A stretch of DNA of 64,000 nt from Bactrocera neohumeralis. Its lineage: Eukaryota > Arthropoda > Insecta > Diptera > Tephritidae. Below the pieces are notes generated by a model. The model did no database searches. It was given only the letters and a program-made list of their open reading frames with translations, and was not told the DNA's origin. This document shows positions 50,179 to 61,500 of the stretch, piece by piece. Location of the stretch: assembly GCF_024586455.1 (NCBI RefSeq), contig NC_065921.1, forward strand, positions 4,278,001 to 4,342,000. The letters run 5' to 3'. Each line of letters begins with the position of its first letter. Position 1 is the stretch's first letter. Both the position numbers and the translations under genes were made by a program.

Positions 50179-51329
50179 ATTTTGCTTCCTGAACTTGTAT
50201 TTCTTTAAAGTCCTTTAAACAAAACAGTATATATTATTGTAATGATTTTATTAGAAACTTCAATGTATTTATACTAAATATAATGTATAGCATCTGTTGC
50301 GAGAATTTAATATCCTAAAGATGGTAAACAATAAACCGAAAAAATTACACAAAACCAGTGTTAAAAACCGATAAAAATTTGCCATATTAAATGTCCAAAT
50401 TTGAGACATTTTGAAAACAGTCTCTAGCGTTTGTTATTGAGACCTGGTAGTTAGCAAAAAACTAAAAAGAACTCTTGTCTGCCATTTTGAATATACTGAA
50501 TAGAATATTAATCGATTTTTTCTTTATATTTTGTAAGCAATCCAAACATTTGTAAAATTTGACATAAATTTCAAATATTATGAAACAAAGTAACATATAT
50601 TTTTATTTTCATTGATAATTTACATTTTGAGATGAATAAGACATTTAATTTTCATTCAAGTGTAAAAACATCTTGAATAATGTTAATAGATTAATGTCAA
50701 CAAATAAATATCATCTCAAGTCTCAAAAATTGTCTCTAACTTTAAATCTCAAATTTAGAGACTTGAGACTGTCTCAAGTTACAGAATCGCACGGTAAATA
50801 AAAATTTGTTTCAAAATTGAAGAATATTTTCATATTAATAAAAATTTCGTATTTACATTTTAGATGAATAAGGGCATTTAATGGTGCATCAAACATTTAA
50901 TGTTGATTAATAACAAATAATACATAACATTACAAATTACTTCGAACCTTCAATACATTGAAAGAATTTGCGTAAAAACTATTTCATATGTTTAATTTAT
51001 AAAAATTTGGCCAAGAAAAAGGTAAACAGTCACACGTACACAAAATTTTTGGTTGCAATTGTCTATCATAGAACAATTTTTAAATAGCGCTGTTGGTTAA
51101 CTAACCGGTGACTTAACCGATGGTGGCTTCAGGTTGTACATGCTATGAATGTTTTGCAATTTATTGCCTACTATAAAAATTATAGACCTTGTAGACAGTT
51201 GAAAAGGTCTTCAAATTACTATTTTATATTTGCGCGATTTGAATTTGAGATGTGACTAAAATATATTTGTCTAAATAATAAATTAATAATAAAAAAAATA
51301 ATACATTTAATAAATTCATAATAAATAAA
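50179..51329. other. Divergent promoter region, Mediator 29 and NSE2
   Basis: Head-to-head spacer of 1.15 kb. It contains an inverted repeat (50714-50768) in a stretch rich in 'gagac' and 'gtctc' words (50400-50790). No other element. Confidence 0.5.
50714..50768. repeat. Inverted repeat with 11-bp perfect arms
   Basis: TCTCAAGTCTC at 50714-50724 and GAGACTTGAGA at 50758-50768, with a 33-nt loop. Similar 'gagac' words recur at 50402 and 50441. Confidence 0.7.
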
Positions 51330-52091
51330 ATGAGTGATTTTCTTCAGTCTGAACTGGAGAAGGCTCAACAATGCCTTTTGGAAACTTATGAATTAGCTGA
51401 ATCTTATGGGGATAATGGTATTTAAGTTGTTTAGTTACATACTTATATGCATTGAATACAATAATATAATTTTGTAGAGGAAAAAGATAAAAGTAAATAT
51501 TTGCAACTGATGGAACAAATATGTCAAATTAGAGAAGACGCCATTCGTAATGAAGACGCTTTGAAAGTAGCTATGGAGGAACGTACCATTGCGGATTTTG
51601 AATCAGCCTTTCAAAGAACAATAAATCGTGCCGGTAAAAAATTCCAAGCTAAAAAAACTCGAGAATATAAAGCTTTCTCTGATCGTTTGGAGGACATATC
51701 CAGAAGTGCAAGAGGCGATACTTTACAGTCAACCACAAAAAAAGACGGGGCTTTAATAGAAATGGACATGCAAGTAAACATAAATGATCCCATAACAAAA
51801 AAACGAATGGTAGATCCTGTAAAAAATACAATTTGTGGGCATATCTATGAAAGGAGCAGTATACAAGACGCAATACAAATTAAACCAACTCTTCGGTATA
51901 AATATAATTTGCGTATGGTTCAAAATATGTACATAAATAAACTAAACTTTTTTTTCAGTTGTCCTGTTGCTGGCTGTGGGAACAATCAGTATATTAATAT
52001 GGCACATTTAAAGCCAGACAATGCGCTAAAATTACATCTACAACGAATAGCTGAGGGTGAAAACCACAACGATTCTGATACCGATGCTTGA
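51330..52091 (+). CDS. NSE2/MMS21-type SUMO E3 ligase (SMC5/6 subunit)
   Basis: SUMO ligase subunit of the SMC5/6 genome-maintenance complex; the Drosophila forms are quijote and cervantes. Exons 51330-51417, 51478-51895 and 51959-52091 give 212 aa. The N-terminal half is helical and charged, as needed for docking to SMC5. The SP-RING follows MVDPVKNTICGH, with ligands Cys149, His151, Cys170 and Cys175 (RCPVAGCGN), and ends LKPDNALKLHLQR. The last intron is 63 nt and cuts codon Arg169 between the His and the next Cys ligand. It is in frame and has no stop, so an unspliced message would still be translated with 21 extra residues in the RING. I choose splicing because it restores the ligand spacing. 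The gene is tail to tail with eggless, 123 bp between stops. I cannot say which Drosophila paralog it matches. Confidence 0.9.
51896..51958 (+). other. 63-nt in-frame, stop-free intron inside the NSE2 SP-RING
   Basis: The donor is CG|GTATAA and the acceptor TTTTTTTTCAG|TT. The intron length is a multiple of three and its reading in the host frame has no stop, so retention adds 21 residues between zinc ligands His151 and Cys170. It may be a regulated exitron-like segment or simply a constitutive short intron. Confidence 0.8.
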
Positions 52092-52214
52092 TTTACTTAA
52101 CTTTCACTTTTTGTTTATCAATGCAAAATATATTAAGAAAAATTTTCAAATGTTTCGCATGTTTTTTTTATTTCTCAGATAAGCAAAATTGAAACTTAAA
52201 TGATACATTTTTAT

Positions 52215-55200
52215 TTATAGAAGACGTAGGCGACAATTTGGTGCACCACATTGACAGTATAGTACTTTTCCAGGCACTACGCCGACTTCATAATTATAAT
52301 TCCAAGTCAGTTCCGTACCGGCCCGAATATTAGTTGAGGAAAAGAATGCTACCCAAGGGAATCGCAAGTCATGGGTATCGACAAAAACATTTTGTACGAA
52401 GAGATTGGGGGAACACGAGTGCTGTAAGTGAAGGAAAGTAGTCATGAAGTGTTTAGCATGGGTTGGATGAAATCGTAATTACATTAAAATAGCGTCCAAG
52501 ATTTCCTATGGTTTTTGCGTCCATTACATAACACGCCTCGTCTTTTCCAAATAGGGCTCGTATAGATCTAAACAATTTTACATATTATAGAAAATAGTTC
52601 AATTCATAAGCTATATTAAAACGTGAGATCTTACGATTCTCGTGTGGAGTCTTCATTCATATCCGCGTTAGGATTAAAATTAATTACTTGACGTTCCTGC
52701 GAGTCTTCATCGGTGTTTTGAGTCGAACTGCTACGTGTCAGTTTCTGTGCCTTATTTTTGGCGCGCGTTAAGAAGGATTTACTTGGTGTGAACTCATCAT
52801 CATCTTCTGGGTCTGGTGCATATGTATCCTAATTATATGTGCATACAAATAGTATCATTTAATGTACAAACGTTATTTTTATATGCAAACCTCCTCTTCC
52901 TCAATCTCCGGGGGTTCAACGTCCGATTCGTATCCTTCCTTTATTTGTTCCGCTACTTCTATGTAATCTAATTCTGCGAAATATTCGTCGCCGGCATCTA
53001 GCCCACCCTAGCAACATAAATTGTAAGCAAAAATTTCTGGTAATTCCTATAAGTAGATTCTTACTTCATTCGCTTTTGCTTCGGTTAGCAAGTGACCAGC
53101 GTATATGCAAACAAAGCTGCCTCTGGGTACATCGTTTATACAACGTAAGCCCCATCCACGATTTGATGTTTTAAATACTTGAAGTTTCATAGCTAAATTC
53201 TGTTGTGCTACACGATTTAAGCAGTTCGCTTTGCATTTACACCTAAATATAATTTTTTTAATAACGGTAACTTTTAACATGTATGGATACAAACAATTGA
53301 GAGAACTGACCTTGAGTTACATTCATAAATTCCTGTCGGAACGTGCTCATATAAACGCTTATACTGATAACCGATTTCTGCCATTGGTGTATTTGGGTTT
53401 CCATACTTGGCGCCTGCATAAGTGAGTTGCCAACACGAACACTTTTCTTTATCCTAGAAAGAAAATTGGTTATCAACAAATATATTGGAATTATAGACAA
53501 ATTATTTTGGCTAACTACCGAACAGTCTCCATCGCAGTCGCAACCAACCAAAAATTCGGGGTCAAGATTGAGATTTACACCATCTGTTGGTATACGTTGT
53601 GCAGCGTATTTACACTCAGGTGGCAATGTATTATCGTAATAGTTGACTAAGGGTATAGCCATTTTTTCTTGACCCCCTGAAATATCGCGTTTTTGCACAA
53701 TAGCTGATTCGATTACATATTCTGCCAAACAACTGGTCTCATGATGGAAGTCAAAATTATCAACGTTTAGTGCGTTATCTGTTACACGAAGGTAACGACG
53801 CACTTCCTCCATATTACGCATAATTTTTCCACACGGTGCACGGTATGCCACTATTTTTTTGTTCTTTAAACGCAATATCGGTCTTTCCCAACCAGAGAGC
53901 AATGGTTTAGACAGTGGGCTGTAGGCGCTTAGATTATGAGGAATTTTAAATAAACACGATGATGAGCATTTATGAGTGCGATATGTTAATGGAGGCAAAT
54001 CTCGTTTAGCAGTATAATAGACAACCTAGAAATAAACAGAATTGCCTCAGAATATATTTATGCCAAATATACAATAGCGCAGCATACCTTTCCTTTTGGC
54101 TTGTTTTCATCTTCAAGATAAATCGTAGAGTTGTTTAAGTGACGCACTGTGGGTAATGACGACGTATGCGCTTGCGCGCTACTTGCTGTTGCCGAATCTG
54201 TTGATAAGCGGCTCACGCTCTTTTTAGCAACTGCCCGTGGCTCAGTAGACGACACACGTTCACGTTCACGCTCCTTTACTTGCTCCTGTTGCGCGGTAGT
54301 TGCCTCCTCATCGGCGGTGTAACGAATAAATGGTTCAGTGCGCTAATAAAAAAAAAAAAAAACAAGGTAACATTTAATCAATTTGCATGTGGTTCACATA
54401 GTTATATTTTACTCTGGCCAGTCGTGGTAAAGGTAGTGTGTCCTTTTGTAAAGTTTTCTGGTACTCCTTAAAAACTGGTCCCAAACGCAGCGATCCTCTA
54501 TAAATCCACTCCGTATGACTTTTTGGCCCCTCGAATTGCATTTGTATTAAGCTACAATCAATATCTACAACTCGTGCATAAATCCATTTGCCATTTGACT
54601 CCGTGGTCATACTTTGCCCTTTCTGAGTTTGCACCATTGGCCGGTTGATGGAGTACTGTGTTAGGTATTTTTGTATAAATTCTCGAGATGCAGGATGTAC
54701 GTCCTCCCACACATGATCGGAAACGTTGCACACCAAGCGAACATCTTTGTGCGAAACATACTGGGTGTAACCGTCATCATAGAATATTAAATACCTAAAA
54801 ATTATGTAAACAGCAATAAATAAAAAAAAAAATAAAGTAAGAATATTAATGTGAAATACCGATATTTGTTGTTCGGTTTCAATGGTTCTGCAATAATTCC
54901 CGGGTAAAAAGCACTCTGTATCATCATCTTTTCTTTACCTCGCGACAAAGAAGTGGCATCGAAATAAGCAATTACACGTGAACCTTAGGGGAAATGTATT
55001 CTGATGTACAACAAATATCGTAAGAGATTATCTAGGGTAATATTTACCGATGGGAAGCCGGAACTTGGGAGGATCGTAGTAGGCCAAATGTTTCGCCGAT
55101 ACAGTTTTCATCATTTGATATTGCAGCTTTAAAAACTTGACTTTATAATTCGGCACCTTTGAGTTCGAACCTAAAAGCGAGCTAGATTCCACTTGCTCAA

Positions 55201-57229
55201 ACACCTTGCAGGGCACCCAACTAGCTATTGCCTTATTCTTCACTGCATAATAAATTTGATTAATCTCGATAGGTGGCCGTAATATTTCTCCAACTGGGGG
55301 ACAAGGCTAAGAAATGTGACGGTTTATTACGATTAGTCAGAAAGATATCGAATAAAATAAAACTTACTGTGACTTCAGGGAATGAATAAGGTAAGTTGGT
55401 GTTCAAATCCAATGGTTGGAACTGTCGTAATCTTATTTTCGGACATTGGTAAAGTGAACTGTACATTTGGTCAGCCTTCCGCTGCAGTGATCGCAATAAC
55501 TCATCATTTAGCTTCGACTCCTCTTCCAGTCTACGGGCACGGGTCTCTAAAATTGTCTTTGACCAAGTTAACTGATTTTGTATTTCCAATTTTTCGAGTA
55601 CATTTTTAATCGAGCTTTCCAGTTCAGCCTCTATTAGATCTAAATTCGCTTGAGTAAATGACCCTTTCACTAAAAAACATAGTAATCAGCAAGAATTTCA
55701 TTACGAACATGTAAATATATATATACCCGTTTGAATTTGTTGCGTTGTAGACGTTTCGTCATCATCGTCGCTGCTGTCTGTGATTTCCACAAACTCAGGA
55801 CCTTGGACATTAATATTTTTTAAAAGTAAAGGTTGTTTAGCTTTCAATAAACCGCAGTATTCCTAGAAAATATTTTTTTGTTAATTAATATTTTACAAAC
55901 ATTTCTGCTTACCTCATAAGTGTCAAGAGCACAGTCATAACATTCTAGGCAAATGTACTGCTTTTGGCTACGTCTCTTCTTTACTTTATAGTGGCTTAAA
56001 GCGAATTGGGGTACTAAGAAAAATTGTTTGTGCTTCCGGGCACAATCGTGATTGATACACTCCTGGTTGTAGAATATTTCAATCTGTTCCATATCATTCG
56101 ATTCGCGTGTCTGTGGTAGTACTGCAGTTTCCATTAATAAATCTGGTTCCGTAACCGATTCTTTAATAGATGAATCCTTTGTGTTATCTGTATTTGTGCT
56201 CTCTTCAACATGATCTCTATTTATACTGTTGACACTATTTTCGTAAGATAAAGCAGCAGCCGTTTTTGCAATCGCAGATGAGGTGGATTCCTCATCATTT
56301 ACTTTATCTTTCTGCGTGTTATTCTCTAACCGATTTACATTTTCATTTTCATCTTCGTCATCATCATCATCTATTTCGATTACTGGAATATAAGAAGCGC
56401 TCCTTGTTTCAGTTATTTCTACATCTGGGTCCTCCTCTGTTTTCGTTTCTTCATTGTCATCATCTATTTCAATGATATTTCCAGGTGCACACTGGTTGCG
56501 ATCTAATTTATCAATCGCCAAATTTTCATTGTTTGTTTCACTGTTACAGTTGTCTATAGTTGACTCATTGGGATTAGAGTTACTACTTTGGAGAGAAGTT
56601 GAAGGAGCTTCTGTGTTTGTTTCATTAGGGGAAGATGGTTTTTCGTCAATTACGAGTGGTAATGATTCTTGGCTATCTTCGTTTCCTTCATCACTTAGGC
56701 TTCCAGGAATTTGTAAATTATGACTGCTTATTTCCATAGGTTCCATTTGGTCATCAATTTTGGGTTCAGACGATTTACTTATTAAACCTTTTTCTAATTC
56801 TAACTGTATATCATTTGTCTCGATAGAAGGTGAAGACTCAATTATATGATCAGCTACCTTATTTTCTTTATTCATACTAACAACTTCATTATTTTTTGAT
56901 GCTATGTCTGTTTCCTCCGTTAATTCGGCTACATCCATTTCTTCACCCTTCTCAGAACTTGTAGTACATTGTTCACTTGTTCCTGTAATTTCCATTTTAT
57001 TTATTTTTTTGTTTTGTGTAATACTTTCGGTAGTTTTATCAATACCTCCTTCATTTAGAGGTTTAACTTCTTCAATAATACATGTCCTTTCGTCATTTTT
57101 ATGAATGATATCGTCGCCTTTCACATTTTTGTAATTTTCTTCATTAACCTTTTCATTTTCCGTTACATCTGCCAATTGGATTTCATCAATTTCGGATTCT
57201 ATATGCTCTGTTTTTTGTTCTTCAGACAT
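52215..57229 (-). CDS. egg: Histone H3K9 methyltransferase eggless/SETDB1
   Basis: Nuclear lysine methyltransferase that places H3K9me3 for transposon silencing and germline development. Fourteen exons, in order: 57229-55913, 55862-55727, 55669-55368, 55306-55048, 54983-54860, 54794-54413, 54342-54088, 54025-53519, 53453-53311, 53242-53065, 53007-52891, 52828-52635, 52567-52483, 52421-52215. They total 4206 nt, or 1401 aa plus stop. Residues 1-480 are acidic and Ser/Asn-rich, ending in a Cys/His cluster (YNQECINHDC, CLECYDC). A coiled coil lies at about 490-555, tandem Tudor folds at about 590-830, and an MBD at about 940-1010. A pre-SET cysteine cluster (CDCDGDCS, CKCKANC) follows. The SET domain is bifurcated: GWGLRCINDVPRG, an acidic insert of about 100 residues, then GNLGRYFNHSCSPN and post-SET CQCGAPNC. 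Catalytic NHSC is intact. It is somewhat longer than Drosophila Egg. Confidence 0.94.
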
Positions 57230-58530
57230 TTTTAACTTCCTTTAGTTTGTGTAATTTACTTTCGTAGTATTTTTCAATTCTTACAAATGGTTAGCGGAAA
57301 ACTAAAATGCGGTATAAACAAATGTTATTGGAGCGTTGCCACACTTCTCTGTAGCACTGATAATGTTAAAATATTATATACACAGTGAAAAAAGGAGGAA
57401 TTAGAGCGTAACTCGACATTCTTAACTTTTTCAAAGTTTAATCTAAAGTTAGATTAATTTTACTAGGAAGAGCTGCAATATATTACAACACTTGAAAATA
57501 TAAATATGAAGAAATTAAACTTTTATACCAAAAATATATTATTCCGAATAATTTGTGTAAGATAAAGCAAATTGAACAGAACAAAATTTTAAACTTTTTT
57601 TATACCTATCAAATTCCGAAACAGGCAGTTGACAATTTACAATTCTATATTTGTAAAGTTTTCACAAAACAGATAAAATATGATTTTAATTCTTTAAACA
57701 TTCGTTATTCATTATTATGTCTGATAGTAGTAATATTACAGATAAAAATATTAAACATGGTAATGCCAACTCAATAATTTCGATAACATCATATTAAAAT
57801 CATATCGAATGAAATACCCCAACTTGCGACAGACAGCTGCTATCTCTAGAAAATGTATTGGAAAATGCTGTCGTGAAGTAATTGAACCAAATATATTTGT
57901 TAAATCTGAAAGAAAAAGTGAATACTATCAATTGTGAAGTTAATGTAAAGTTCAATTGAAGTGAGAATTAAAATTTGTAGGAAGGAATTCAATTAATTAT
58001 AGTTAAAAGCGTAGAATTAACTTAAAACCTTGATACTTATAAAAAAATAACGAAGGATAGAATAGAGGTGTGATGTCAGAGTTGCAACGCTAGCTTATGA
58101 GTAATGAGTAACAAAATTTTGAAAATAGCTGCATATATTGGATGAATAAATTTCCTTTAATTTTTGTTTACAAGAGTGCTTGCATTAATAACATTTGCAA
58201 ATTGTATTAAGGTTTTATTCATTTTCTCTTGCTATTTAAATATTTAGTTGTTAGGTTAACATCCCTATTAGACTGTTTGTGGCGTTCCAATTGAAATTAG
58301 ACCATTTAAGCAACTCTACAGAAGTATTAAGGTATATAAGTGCGTTATGTGTGTTAAGACAAAATCGATTTACAACTGTCAGAATTTTTCTGTTTATCGA
58401 TTTTGTGATAAGAGAATTTTGGAAAAGTTTTCTTCTTGAATGAACAGAAGTATCACCGTATCTTCATAGTACAGATTAATTTGCCGTTGAAGTTGTGTTG
58501 GATCGAGAAAGAGTACACTGGATTTAAATA
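57230..58530. other. Divergent promoter region, eggless and Eps-15
   Basis: A 1.3 kb head-to-head spacer. AT-rich, no conserved coding frame and no element recognised; it should contain both 5' UTRs. Confidence 0.5.
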
Positions 58531-61500
58531 ATGAATTTAGATTTTGCGAAATTGTGCGGCAAACATGCTGCCATTTATGAGGCATATTACAAACAGGTAC
58601 GGAGGAGGGATGACATGGAAAAATTAGTTCTGTTGCGTACAACCGCTGTACAGTGGATACGCCTATTGATTTTTACTTATACTTTTGTCGTGTTATTCTT
58701 GTTTTCGAACTTCGTGAATGTGTAGATTGACCCAAAGGGTTCTGGTGCTATAGAAGCGATGACGGCTGCGAAATTTTTAAAAAAATCTGGTCTTAGTGAT
58801 GTTGTGCTTAGCCGAGTTTGGGATTTATCAGATCCTAACGGAAAGGGTTTTCTTGATAAGCCTGGTTTCTTTGTTGCATTAAAACTCGTGTCACTGGCTC
58901 AAGCTGGTCAAGTGATAAATATGAGTAATATATACACGGAAACAGCGAATCCACCAAAAGTTGTAAGTACAATATTTCTAAATAATACGTAAAATATATT
59001 ATTGTACTACTATATAAATTAGATTACACAACTGCATGTTTTCCATGAAATATTTATTTCGTTTTATTTATTTGATTGCTTTTTAACAAATAATTAAAAT
59101 GCACATATAGAAAAATTAACAAAAATATGATCTGATTGCTTACTCTTTCATTCACCAGGGTGATATCCCAAAAATTTTACCACCTCGCATACAAACAGTT
59201 CCAGTGGCTAGCGTAGGTACTATAAGTGGCGATTGGTCTATTAGTGTCATAGATCGTTTGAAATATGAGCAACTTTTCGAGACCCTAAAACCCATTAATG
59301 GAATGTTGCCGGGCAACAAAGTCAAGGGTGTGCTCATGGACTCGAAACTGCCTATGGATACTTTGGGAAAAATTTGGGATTTAGCTGATCAGGACAAAGA
59401 TGGTAACCTGGATAAGCATGAATTTATCGTGGCAATGCATCTTGTTTATCAAACATTGGAAAAACGCACTGTACCCGATGTGCTACCGCCAGAGTTGCGC
59501 AAGCCTAATTCCGGTGGAGGTCCACCGCCAAAGCCTGCTCCGCCAATTGTGTCAAGCAATTCGGCAACAATGCCACGTGCCCCAAGTGGTGAAGGATTTG
59601 GGGATGGTGGTTTTGTGGCCAACTTTCCCAAAGATATAGCACCTCCACCAGCTATACCACCGCTGCCTGTCGCGATACCAACAATGACACGTGTTCCACC
59701 TGTCGGTGCAAGTGGTGTTCAATCACAACCGCTTATATCAACCGATCCGCTAATACCCATCGGCGCGCCACCTTCCGTAACAGCTAGTGCTGATTGGGTT
59801 GTTAGTCCAGCCGAGCTGAAACGTTTTGAAATAACATTCAGAGATTCAGACCGAGACAAGGATGGACTTGTGTCGGGGCTTGAAGTGAAGAATGTGTTCA
59901 TACAATCGGGCGTACAGCAAAACTGTTTGGCGCATATTTGGTGAGAATAAAACAAAATCAAAATAAGCTTCACTATTTTAGTAATAAATATTAAAATAAT
60001 TAATACATGGTAAAAAAACTTATTGTTTCGCTAGTCATTTTATGGCAATAATAAAATAATTCTATTTTTACAGGGCTCTTTGTGACACAAACCAGTCAGG
60101 AAAATTAACTCTTGAACAATTCGCTTTGGCTATGTGGATGGTGGAACGTAAACAGAAGGGCATCGAGCCACCTCAGGTACTGACAGCCAACATGGTACCA
60201 CCGTCTATGCGTAGCATCGTATCTGGCGTAGATTTGCAACCACAAGTAAACCGCATTGTCGCATTTGTTTTATGCATATATAATATTCTCGTACACAATT
60301 CGTAAACAGGAACCTAAACCGACTTATTCTAATCCTGAGCTAGAAATGATCTCCAAGGAAATCGAAGAGCTTGCCAAGGAGCGCCGTGCTTTGGAAACAG
60401 AAATTGCACAGAAAGAAGCAGATATACGCATAAAATCGGGCGAAGTTCGTAGCCTACAGGTTAGCAATATATATGCGTGTATATTAGCAAATTTTGGAAT
60501 TGAAGAAAATTTTTGTTTTTAGAGCGAATTGGACACGTTGTCAGCTACATTAAAACAGTTGGAAAATCAACGTGGTGAGGCACAGAAACGTTTGGATGAC
60601 TTGAAAGCACAGGTAAATGCTGAATGTCTTATTTACTGCCTTTAAACTTTTAAGCTTGCTTGCTCGAAAATGAGTACTCAATAATTATAAAAATTTTACT
60701 CAAATTGCAATATATTAATTTGATTTAAATTGGAATTTATTATTTTTTATTTCTTTCATATGTGAAAACATTCAAAATTGCTGCACATATATTTCTTATT
60801 TTTCTTCGCCGTGCGTGTGTGCCTTGCATTATGCTCCTCATTTCTTTGCACCCTCCAACCACTTTTACTACCAAAAATTCAAAAAATTCGCATCATTGCT
60901 CGAAATCGGTTGACAAAATTAACAAAAAAACATACTCATTAGAGCATTGACTACCAGACGGTACTAAAAAACATGACTTTAGATATATCTCAGTTAAGAG
61001 TGCAGGTTTGTTTTATTTATGATTTTGCTATGATTTGTTTTGTTATTGTTTCGTATATTTCGTGTTATTGCCTTACAATTAGTCAAACATTACCTAATCT
61101 TTCCTTATTGTAATCGTTCTTAAATAAAAAAAAATACAATTTTTCGTACAAAACTACTCCGTTAATATAACTTTCGTTGTATGTATGTATGTATGTATGT
61201 CAGCACAAAAAATCGCCTAATATTATAATCGACTTTAGTGTTTGTTCGCATTGCACACTATAATTGGAGTACATAAAATTTGTAAATTGGAAAAAGTATA
61301 CGTGTAGTAAGCTTTTTTTCGTCTCAACCCAAAATGTAAGACATTTCATTTCATTTTAGGTAACCAAAATACGAGATCAATGTCAAAAACAAGAGGAAAC
61401 CATAAACGAGCAAGAGGGTGAACTAAATGCAAAACGCTCTGAGTTGCAAAAATTAAAAGACGAGGAAGCTGCGTTGCAAAAGGAGTATGATCAAAATAAT

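Noticed and set aside
49975..50208. Leu-rich plus-strand frame resembling a membrane segment
   Set aside because: It is the antisense reading of the Mediator 29 polyglutamine tract.
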